DNA of 64,000 bases from Roseiarcus sp963823165. Lineage in GTDB: Bacteria > Pseudomonadota > Alphaproteobacteria > Rhizobiales > Beijerinckiaceae. The notes below the pieces were generated by a model that was given only the letters and a program-made list of their open reading frames with translations, searched no databases and was not told the DNA's origin. The translations under genes and the position numbers were made by a program. Positions 57,531-64,000 of this stretch are shown piece by piece. The stretch covers positions 1-64,000 of the forward strand of contig CAWGKV010000031.1 of assembly GCA_963823165.1 (NCBI GenBank), given 5' to 3'. Every line of letters begins with the position of its first letter. Position 1 is the stretch's first letter.

Positions 57531-57542
57531 AAATAGGGCCTA
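57531..57542. promoter_or_regulatory. 12-mer shared with the palindrome at 14146
   Basis: AAATAGGGCCTA at 57531-57542, 15 nt upstream of the recombinase-MNT start, is identical to 14146-14157, where it is half of the palindrome AAATAGG-G-CCTATTT. Recombinase binding or crossover sites often lie directly upstream of resolvase genes; the link is speculative. Confidence 0.35.
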
Positions 57543-57770
57543 CTTACGCAATCGTCTTTTGCACGTCGTAACCTACTGAAATGTTCGGGCTCATCACTCG
57601 TGCGAAAGTCTTGACTTGTGTACTCGAGGTTCGCAGGCTCCTCCCCCCGCGCCCCGTCTCTCACAAACGGTTGTTTTTGAGCGATGACTTACGCCACCGC
57701 TTCGCCGTGACCGGGCTTACCCGCCCCGCGCAATGCGGCTCATCACGGAACGGAGAATGATGTACCTCCG

Positions 57771-58229
57771 TTATACCGGATACGTACAAAGCAGTAACGG
57801 TTGACGCGACAATCCGTATGGCAGTACCAATCCGCCTCCAACCGCACTGAGCCAAATGCAGGAGAATTGCGTACGAGGCTGCGCCTGAGGATTATTTCCG
57901 GGACATTCAGGTCCAATAACGTTCAGTGAAACGCAGCCGCCAACATCATCGCAAGACTCCCCGCCCGTTGAACCAGGCGCAACCCAAATTGGAAAAGTTC
58001 GCGTGGTCCCGTCTTTATTCTGCATTTCGACTTCGATAGACACCGTATAGTTACACCGGTTTGAGAAGGTTACTTTCTCGGTTTGACCAAAAGTCGTATT
58101 ACTCGATCTTTCCCATTGTGGCGCTATGGCAAACATTACCGTGCTGGTCAACCGGCGTGCACTGCGCAAATACACACCACTCACGCAAGAGCACAAGAAT
58201 ACGGTGCCAATCCTTAGAAGATTCAACAC
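57771..58229 (-). CDS. hypothetical, possibly exported, Cys-containing protein
   Basis: 152 aa. N-terminus MLNLLRIGTVFLCSCVSGVYL could be a signal or anchor; the mature part has TEKVTFSNRCNYTVSIEVEMQN, FPIWVAPGSTGGESC and CVSLNVIGPECPG. I recognise no family. GC content is visibly lower than the neighbours, and it lies between two resolvase sequences, suggesting acquired DNA. The start could be further in. Confidence 0.5.
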   Translation of the reverse strand: MLNLLRIGTVFLCSCVSGVYLRSARRLTSTVMFAIAPQWERSSNTTFGQTEKVTFSNRCNYTVSIEVEMQNKDGTTRTFPIWVAPGSTGGESCDDVGGCVSLNVIGPECPGNNPQAQPRTQFSCIWLSAVGGGLVLPYGLSRQPLLLCTYPV

Positions 58230-58398
58230 GGCGTTATGGCGGCGTGATCGCCTGCGCGATAGATATGAGCGTCACACTTGACTCTTTCCGCTCATTACTG
58301 ACCCTTGTTGTAGCCAATTAGAGTATCTAGCCCAAGTTTAAAGGCTCCTCGCTGAAAGGAGTGGGTAAGTCGGAATTTGGGGCGGGTTTGGCGGTCGC

Positions 58399-58660
58399 TC
58401 AGGTGGGGTCGGGTTTAGCCTGAGGGGATGCAGGACACCGATCTTTTCCAGTTGGCCCTTGGTCTTGCGTCGCCATGCCCTCGGCGAGGGCTTTCGCGGC
58501 CTCGGCTTTCTGATGCGCCGTCAACCTCGGCGGTCGTCCCATGTGAACGCCGCGCGCCTTAGCGCGGGCGCTGCCTTCGCCGGTGCGAGCACGGATCAAC
58601 TCACGCTCGAACGCGGCCATTGCAGACATCATCGCCATGAAACGCCGCGCCATAGGCCCG
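58399..58660 (-). pseudogene. truncated serine resolvase
   Basis: Only the end of the catalytic domain and the start of the HTH remain: GPMARRFMAMMSAMAAFERE, ARGVHMGRPPRLTAHQKAEA, ALAEGMATQ. It is very similar to residues about 108-160 of the recombinase-MNT protein but lacks Ser10 and the second half of the HTH. The open frame to 58698 fuses it to unrelated sequence overlapping the next gene. Confidence 0.82.
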
Positions 58661-58670
58661 GATCTATGCA

Positions 58671-60005
58671 CTATTCTCTTTGACCAAATTCGGAACATCC
58701 ATGGTCTTGATCAGGATCGAGTTCGGGTTCGTCGATCGGCCAAGCGAGGTATTTGGTCCGAGCCAATAACTCGATTTTCGATCTGTGCTTCAGGAAACAT
58801 TTCATTCGACCGTCTCTGCCCAGGCCGTCTGCTCCGAAATGGTCGTCGAGCGCCGCGCGGCTAATCGCGCAAGCAATGCGTCTGCCTGATGCGTCCCCTG
58901 CGAAAGTGACGACATCGCGACTGAAATCGTAGTGTACAGGCGAATTGTTGAAGGTTAGATCGAGGCGTGGGACCATCGAACGACGCCCATCAACGACTTT
59001 AAGAACCAAGTCGCGAACACGAGGTCCAATTTTCCCGACGCCTTCGGCGAGCAATTGGCGCCATGTTGGACCCCGTTGAAGCGCTTCCTCCCACGCAAGC
59101 TTCAGTTCGAACGGTCGTTTCGCGACAAGCGCTTCAAGTAATGCCTCCGCCTGGTCAAGGTCCTTTTGCCGCTTAGCGACGCCTTCACGGCGGCGCTGCG
59201 AAACAATGAGTTTGTGAACGGCGTAACGCTGAGGAGCGGGAACCTGTACGTAGATGCCTGAATTGTGCATAAGCACCGCAGGCTCCGGTTCATGAATGAG
59301 ATAGTCAAGAAAGGGAAGAGGTTGCGCCTCGGTGTTGAGCGAAGGCAGCATTTGCGGCGTGCCTGCTCCCGATCCCCTCGCGGGCGTAAGAAAGTCGACC
59401 CTCAGTCCACCTTTGGCCGCATAGGTCGTGGAGTGTCGGCCATCTGTGGCGCTGGGAATGTCCCCAAAAGTCTTGTCGACTTTTTTTAGGATTTCCAGCA
59501 TTGGCGGTAGGCTGTCGCCGATGGCTATCGACACGTCTTTGAACTGGGCGATGTCAACGTCGCCCGTCTGCAATAATGCATGTGCCAACCTGACGCCAAG
59601 CATCGCGGAATATGTCTGGTACGCGACGGTTCCAACGAGGACGCCGCGAAGGCGAAAGACGCCCGCCCTGGCGAGTGCTTCAATAATGTCGCCCAATTGA
59701 GCAATGGTGCGAGGGAGCCCGAATGATCGCACCAGCGTCGAAACGAGCGTCCGTCGTTCTCTCTCGTCGTTCCGGGCGAGTTGATGGTGTTCGATCCGCT
59801 CGATGAGTTCCGGTGTTTCAGGGCCCACATATCGCTGCTCGCGCGCTTCCCCGACGCCGGCCTGAAAGTACCAGTAGCGGCGTCCTTTAACCGTTTTGCA
59901 AACGAAAGCGCCTGCTTCCGGAAACGAGTCGCTGAATGCGGCTCCCGCGGACCGCTCGAGCAGTTCAGCATAAACTGTTTGTAAAACAAGCGCAGGAACA
60001 GCCAC
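58671..60005 (-). CDS. GSU2403-type nucleotidyltransferase-fold protein with DUF1488-like C-terminus
   Basis: 444 aa from GTG 60005. Residues about 110-330: NTP_transf_8 fold with RLRGVLVGTVAYQTYSAML, TGDVDIAQF (paired acidic residues) and LRVDFLTPARGSG. Residues about 345-440 (LDLTFNNSPVHYDFSRDVVTF, IACAISRAALDDHF, FLKHRSKIELLARTKYL) resemble DUF1488. The fold is related to AbiEii-type toxins, so a toxin or nucleotide-transfer role is possible but unproven. Palindromes upstream suggest tight repression. No AbiEi-like antitoxin is seen nearby. Confidence 0.82.
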   Translation of the reverse strand: MAVPALVLQTVYAELLERSAGAAFSDSFPEAGAFVCKTVKGRRYWYFQAGVGEAREQRYVGPETPELIERIEHHQLARNDERERRTLVSTLVRSFGLPRTIAQLGDIIEALARAGVFRLRGVLVGTVAYQTYSAMLGVRLAHALLQTGDVDIAQFKDVSIAIGDSLPPMLEILKKVDKTFGDIPSATDGRHSTTYAAKGGLRVDFLTPARGSGAGTPQMLPSLNTEAQPLPFLDYLIHEPEPAVLMHNSGIYVQVPAPQRYAVHKLIVSQRRREGVAKRQKDLDQAEALLEALVAKRPFELKLAWEEALQRGPTWRQLLAEGVGKIGPRVRDLVLKVVDGRRSMVPRLDLTFNNSPVHYDFSRDVVTFAGDASGRRIACAISRAALDDHFGADGLGRDGRMKCFLKHRSKIELLARTKYLAWPIDEPELDPDQDHGCSEFGQRE

Positions 60006-60020
60006 GAGGAATTCCTTGTC

Positions 60021-60107
60021 TTATACTCGAATCGCGGTTTGAGTATAACGCAGGTCAGCCGCGCTCGGCAAGGAAGCGTTATACTCGTTTTGCCAGCCGC
60101 GTATAAC
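60021..60107 (-). promoter_or_regulatory. two GTATAA palindromes, putative operator/promoter
   Basis: TTATACTC...GAGTATAA at 60021-60028/60041-60048 and GTTATAC...GTATAAC at 60078-60084/60101-60107, i.e. two inverted repeats of the same half site within 90 bp upstream of the GTG start at 60005. Candidate autoregulatory operator. The TATAAC boxes may also serve as -10 elements. Confidence 0.6.
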
Positions 60108-60274
60108 TCGGCTCGCATGTCTAGCGCGCGAGCGGGGGCGAAGCGAGGCCCTTGGCCAGCAGGCCGGGCCCTAAGGCGACGCGGCCAAACAAGTGAATCA
60201 ACCTGCTCATCTTTTCCGCAGTAAGCCTAAAGGAAGGGGTCCGACGAAATGAAGCACTAATTTCGCGTCGTCGC

Positions 60275-61555
60275 CTAAGCCAAAACCCGCACCGGCAGTT
60301 CGGCTATGCCGTGCACGAAGGACGAGTAGACCCGCTTCGGCTCGCCGACGACCTCGATCTTCGAGAAGCGCTGCAAAATCTCTTCCCACAGAATCTTCAA
60401 CTGCATTTCGGCGAGATTCTTGCCGACGCAGCGGTGGATGCCGAAGCCGAACGAGAGGTGCTGGCGCGGCCGGGGCCGATCGATGATGAAGCGATCGGGC
60501 TCGTCGATCGCCTCCTCGTCGCGATTGCCGGAAATGTACCACATGGCGACCTTGTCGCCCTTGCGGATGGTCTGTCCGCCGATCTCCGCATCGGCGAGCG
60601 CGGTGCGGCGCATGTAGGCGATCGGGGTCTGGTAGCGGACGATCTCCGGGACCATGGAGTCGATGAGCTCCGGCCGGGCGCGCAGCTTGGCGAACTCGTC
60701 CGGATTCTGGCTGAGGAACAGCACGCCCCCGCTCATCGAATTGCGCGTCGTGTCGTTGCCGCCGACGATCAGGAGGATGATGTTGCCGAGATATTCGCGC
60801 GCGCTCATGTCCCGGGTCGCCTCGCCGTGCGCGAGCATGGATATGAGGTCGGGACGCGGCTCCGCGTTGACGCGCTGGTTCCACAAATTCATGAAATAGC
60901 CGAGGCACTCGCGGAACACCGCTTCGCGCTGCTCTTCGCTTTCGATAAGGCCGCCCGGCTGCGGGACGGCCGTCGAGACATCCGACCAATGGCTCAGCTT
61001 GCGTCGGTCCTCGAACGGGAAATCGAACAAGGTCGCCAGCATCTGTGAGGTCAGTTCGATCGAGACCTTGTCAACCCAGTCGAAGGTTTCGCCGCGCGGC
61101 AGGGCATCGAGCGTCGCCCGGATGCGGCTGCGCATCAGGGCTTCGAAATTGGCCAGATTGCCGGGCGAGACGATTGGCTGGACCACCTTGCGCTGAGCCT
61201 CGTGCTTCGGCGGGTCCATGGCGATGAACATCGGAAGCTCGAGCTCGGCTGGCCTGTCGCGCAAGGTGATGCCGCCGAGGGCGGAGCTCGACGAGAACGT
61301 CCGGTGCTTCACCTCGGTGTCGATGATGTCCTTGTGTTTCGTCACCGACCAAAACGGTCCGAGCGGGCTTTCCTGGCAATAATGCACGGGCGCGTCCCGG
61401 CGCAGGCGGCGAAAATAGGGCTGCCAGACGTCCTGCTGGTACAGCGCGGGATCGCTGACGTCGATCCGGTCGAGCGGCGTCTCTTCCGCAAGTGCGGCGT
61501 GATCCACGGCGACGGACGAATCCACCTTGCCTCTCCCTCTGGTTTCCCCTGCCAC
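60275..61555 (-). CDS. cytochrome P450, CYP153-type terminal hydroxylase
   Basis: 426 aa. Heme loop FGFGIHRCVGKNLAEMQ with the Cys ligand near residue 376; I-helix LLIVGGNDTTRNSMSGG; ALGGITLRDRPAELELPMFIAMDPPKHEAQ and DWVDKVSIELTSQMLATLFDFPFEDRRKL are characteristic of CYP153. Known members hydroxylate the terminal carbon of medium-chain alkanes, fatty acids or alcohols, soluble in the cytosol. The required ferredoxin and ferredoxin reductase are not in this window. Start ATG/GTG at 61555; an internal Met is not indicated. Confidence 0.92.
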   Translation of the reverse strand: MAGETRGRGKVDSSVAVDHAALAEETPLDRIDVSDPALYQQDVWQPYFRRLRRDAPVHYCQESPLGPFWSVTKHKDIIDTEVKHRTFSSSSALGGITLRDRPAELELPMFIAMDPPKHEAQRKVVQPIVSPGNLANFEALMRSRIRATLDALPRGETFDWVDKVSIELTSQMLATLFDFPFEDRRKLSHWSDVSTAVPQPGGLIESEEQREAVFRECLGYFMNLWNQRVNAEPRPDLISMLAHGEATRDMSAREYLGNIILLIVGGNDTTRNSMSGGVLFLSQNPDEFAKLRARPELIDSMVPEIVRYQTPIAYMRRTALADAEIGGQTIRKGDKVAMWYISGNRDEEAIDEPDRFIIDRPRPRQHLSFGFGIHRCVGKNLAEMQLKILWEEILQRFSKIEVVGEPKRVYSSFVHGIAELPVRVLA

Positions 61556-61692
61556 GCGAACGTGCGGAGGACCGTCACGAGATCATGAGCGACCACGAAT
61601 AACAAGATAGGGCGCCGTCCGATCGCGCCGTGCGTCGCGCGATGACGGCGGCAAGACTGTGACCGCGATCACGAGCCTCGGCCGACGTGAGA

Positions 61693-63645
61693 TTACGCCA
61701 CGTCCGCGATCGGGCCTTCCGTCACTGGGCCTGGAGTTTCGATGGAGGTTTGCCTGCGATGGGACGCCGGCTGCCCTGGCCCGTGCTCATCGCCGTGGTG
61801 GGTAAGCCACCGGAATGTTTCGATATCTGCGGGCTTTCCCACAATCCAGCCTTGGATTTCGTCGCAGAACTCATTGTTGAGAAAACTCAACTCGCCCTTC
61901 GTTTCGACGCCCTCCGCCAGGACCGGGAGCCCAAGCCCCCGCCCCAGACCGAGCACCGCCCGAACGATGGCGCGCGACTCGGGGGTCGCATCGAGCGTCT
62001 TGATGAAGGATTTGTCGATCTTGATCTTGTCGAAGGGAAACGAGCGCAAATTCGACAGCGACGAATATCCGGTGCCGAAGTCGTCCATCGCGATGCGCAC
62101 GCCGAGGGCTTTGAGTTGCCGCAACGTCGTCAGCGCGCGATTCAAATCCCGAACCAGCGCGGTTTCGGTTATTTCGAGTTCCAGTCGCCCCGGCGACAAG
62201 CCGGTCTTGAAAAGAATTTCGTGGACGAGGCGCGGGAAATTATGGCGATGCAATTGAACCGCTGAAACGTTTATCGCAACTCCGAGCGGTTCGTCCCAGG
62301 CCGCCGCTTCCTGGCAGGCGGTCCGGAGCACCCATTCGCCGATCGGGATGATGCTGCCGCTCTCCTCCGCAATGGGAATGAACCTCTCCGGCGACACGTC
62401 TCCGAGTTCCGGATGGCTCCAGCGCAGCAGGGCTTCGAAGCTTACGACCTTCCCCGTGGAAGACTGCGCCTGCGGCTGATAGACCAGCCTCAGTTCCTTG
62501 TGAGCCAAAGCGCTCCTGAGATGGTGCTCGAGAAGGCGACGGCCGCGGATCTCGCCGCCCATTTTGGCGTCAAAGAAGCGGTAGACGCTTCGACCGTCCG
62601 CCTTTGCCTGATAAAGCGCCGTGTCCGCATGCGTCAGCAGGCCTTGTCGGTCTTCGGCGTCATTTGGAAAAAAGGCAATGCCGATGCTCGCCGAGATCGG
62701 TCCGGCGACCGAGTCCGCCCCGATCTGCTGTCGCAACGCCTCGATGACGCGCTTGGCGACGCGGGACGCAGCGGCGCGATTGGCCATGTTGGTGGCGAGA
62801 ATCGCGAATTCATCGCCGCCCAACCGGGCCATCATCTGATTTTGATCGAGGGTCGCGCTGACGCATTCCGCGACCTTCTTCAAGAGAGCGTCGCCCGCCG
62901 CGTGTCCGAGCGTATCGTTCACCTCCTTGAAGCGGTCCAGATCGAGGCAAAAGACCGCCAAGGACAGGCCAGCGGACGCGTGTCTTTCGAGTTCAAGATC
63001 AAGTCTGAAGTTGAAAGAATTGCGATTGGGCAGGCCGGTCAGGCAATCATGATGGGCAAGGAACTTGATATGTTCCTCCGCCTTCTTGCGGTCGCGGAGA
63101 TCGCGAACGGCGATGGCGTGATGCGGTTTCCCTCGGTAGTCGATGTTGCGCAGGATGAACTCGGCCGGAATGAACTCGCCGTCGGCGCGCCTCAGTTTGC
63201 CCTCGATGTGACGCTTGGGGTTTTGAACCAACGCGCCCCTGATTTCCTCGTCGGGAAGCAGCAACTCCAGCCTCGCCCTGACGAACTCATCCGAGACGTA
63301 TCCAGCCAACTCAACCAAACTCGAATTGACTGTTACAATCTCGTCGCCGTTGCAGACCATGAGACCCTCGGCGGCCGCGTCGGCCAGGCCGCGCATGCGA
63401 TCGTCTTCCAGCTTCGCGCGACGGCGCTCGCGGAAGTCGATCGCCAAACCCGCGAAGGCCAACAGGACGATCGCCAACGACGCGAGCGCCGCGCCGATTG
63501 CAAGCCAACCCGCTGAAATGGCGAACTCCGGCACTTTGATCTTTGGATCGGGCGCAAAAGTAATCGCTCTTATTGCGAAGTCTGTTGAGAGATGAGAGAC
63601 TTGGGGTCTGGGCTTCGAGGGCTGGTGAGATGGACACCGCGGCAT
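61693..63645 (-). CDS. PAS-GGDEF-EAL cyclic-di-GMP protein, 5' end abutting an IS element
   Basis: About 650 aa if read from ATG 63645. One membrane helix (WLAIGAALASLAIVLLAFAGLA), a PAS-like domain (GLMVCNGDEIVTVNSSLVELAGY), GGDEF domain with intact GGDEF (RLGGDEFAIL), and EAL domain with FEALLRW, DDFGTGYSS, and EGVETKGEL. Both diguanylate cyclase and phosphodiesterase sites look functional. The frame continues upstream to 63975, but beyond about 63600 it is antisense to the transposase, so the natural start, and probably an N-terminal sensor, appear to have been displaced or removed. Confidence 0.85.
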   Translation of the reverse strand: MPRCPSHQPSKPRPQVSHLSTDFAIRAITFAPDPKIKVPEFAISAGWLAIGAALASLAIVLLAFAGLAIDFRERRRAKLEDDRMRGLADAAAEGLMVCNGDEIVTVNSSLVELAGYVSDEFVRARLELLLPDEEIRGALVQNPKRHIEGKLRRADGEFIPAEFILRNIDYRGKPHHAIAVRDLRDRKKAEEHIKFLAHHDCLTGLPNRNSFNFRLDLELERHASAGLSLAVFCLDLDRFKEVNDTLGHAAGDALLKKVAECVSATLDQNQMMARLGGDEFAILATNMANRAAASRVAKRVIEALRQQIGADSVAGPISASIGIAFFPNDAEDRQGLLTHADTALYQAKADGRSVYRFFDAKMGGEIRGRRLLEHHLRSALAHKELRLVYQPQAQSSTGKVVSFEALLRWSHPELGDVSPERFIPIAEESGSIIPIGEWVLRTACQEAAAWDEPLGVAINVSAVQLHRHNFPRLVHEILFKTGLSPGRLELEITETALVRDLNRALTTLRQLKALGVRIAMDDFGTGYSSLSNLRSFPFDKIKIDKSFIKTLDATPESRAIVRAVLGLGRGLGLPVLAEGVETKGELSFLNNEFCDEIQGWIVGKPADIETFRWLTHHGDEHGPGQPASHRRQTSIETPGPVTEGPIADVA

Positions 63646-64000
63646 TTGCGACTTGGCTTGGCGGGATTGGTCTTTTGCACCCGGCGCAACGCGCCGAGGC
63701 GTTCCGAGAATTGGCGCTGGCCGAAGCGGACGATCCGGTCGAGGCTTCGGCTCATCCTGTCGATGCCGCTGTACCGCTCGATGAGGCTGCTGTCGCGCCC
63801 TCGCTGCCGCTCGCGAAGGCGGACGATGCCGCGCCTGAGGAAGACCTGTTGTCGAAGGTCGGGCGGGATCGGATTGCGCGCTTTGGCTGTCCGCACCGCG
63901 GTGGGGATGACGTTCGTCCCTGGGGCAAGGCCGGCGGAAAGCCTCGGTACCGCTGCACGAGCTGCCGGAAGACATTCAATCCGCTGACCGGGACGCCGCT
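63630..64000 (+). CDS. IS1595/ISXO2-type transposase, N-terminal part (runs off the window)
   Basis: About 123 aa visible from ATG 63630, open to the window end. After a variable region (MDTAAFATWLGGIGLLHPAQ, Glu/Asp/Ala-rich), a zinc ribbon of the transposase_Zn-ribbon type appears: GCPHRGGDDVRPWGKAGG, YRCTSCRKTFNPLTGTP (CPxC-like and CxxC). This is the N-terminal domain of IS1595-family transposases; the catalytic DDE domain must lie beyond 64000. Its start region overlaps the 5' end of the GGDEF-EAL frame on the other strand. Confidence 0.88.
   Translation, partial: MDTAAFATWLGGIGLLHPAQRAEAFRELALAEADDPVEASAHPVDAAVPLDEAAVAPSLPLAKADDAAPEEDLLSKVGRDRIARFGCPHRGGDDVRPWGKAGGKPRYRCTSCRKTFNPLTGTP

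Noticed and set aside
57747..57772. EcfG-like GGAAC-N17-CGTT on the plus strand
   Set aside because: No plus-strand gene follows, and it lies at the 3' end of a minus-strand gene; likely chance.

Overview
The window is high-GC DNA from an alphaproteobacterium, most likely order Hyphomicrobiales (Rhizobiales), possibly near Beijerinckiaceae/Methylocystaceae. Supporting signs are the MerR regulator, ihfA and tRNA-Pro group, rpsF-rpsR-DUF2232-rplI, clpS-clpA, a phasin with TGCA-type operators, DUF1489 and DUF1614 proteins, an Omp25/31-type porin, and two exact EcfG promoters (GGAAC-N16-CGTT). Genus level is a guess. No rRNA or CRISPR array is present; one tRNA is visible.

Layout. 0-10 kb is accessory: a GH18 chitinase-like protein with a seven-repeat lectin-type propeller, a very large winged-helix/dead-cyclase/ATPase/TPR regulator, a BrnT/BrnA toxin-antitoxin pair, and a repeat-rich HTH gene split by a MITE-like palindromic element. 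9.5-12.8 kb is core: lipid A acyltransferase, a small monooxygenase and guaB. 12.8-14.6 kb is a scar, with a second diverged guaB 3' end 665 bp downstream and a roughly 1-kb inverted repeat. 15-24.9 kb holds metG-tatD-MBL hydrolase-M20 peptidase, a DUF4239 membrane protein, an HMG-CoA reductase, tRNA-Pro, merR, ihfA and an SDR. 25-28.4 kb is a general-stress cluster (hemerythrin-like Gly/Arg-rich protein, 41-aa repeat protein, DUF2795, DUF892) with EcfG promoters at both outer ends. 28.6-31 kb is the ribosomal operon.

31-44 kb contains repeats, galM-udg-NYN, FAH hydrolase, a broken Pro/Trp repeat protein, FemAB-like, HIT and DUF1614 genes, a porin and clpS/clpA. 44-55.9 kb is mostly metabolic and envelope: phasin, DD-carboxypeptidase with an out-of-frame SPOR domain, DnaJ and VWA proteins, a biotin-dependent carboxylase alpha subunit, reductases, a MetE-like enzyme and DUF1489.

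56-60.1 kb is the most unusual part. A coupled three-gene operon encodes a serine recombinase fused in frame to an MNT nucleotidyltransferase, then a HEPN protein, then a FitA-like ribbon-helix-helix protein. It lies near a truncated second resolvase and a second nucleotidyltransferase-fold protein preceded by GTATAA palindromes. 60-64 kb has a CYP153-type P450, a GGDEF-EAL protein, and the start of an IS1595/ISXO2-type transposase running off the edge and abutting the 5' end of the GGDEF-EAL gene.

Several genes show frame disruptions (near 9.0, 22.45, 27.4, 36.85, 46.2-46.3 and 48.5 kb). Some are clearly biological, such as the MITE insertion. Others, especially in GC-rich repeats, could be sequence errors and should be checked against reads.
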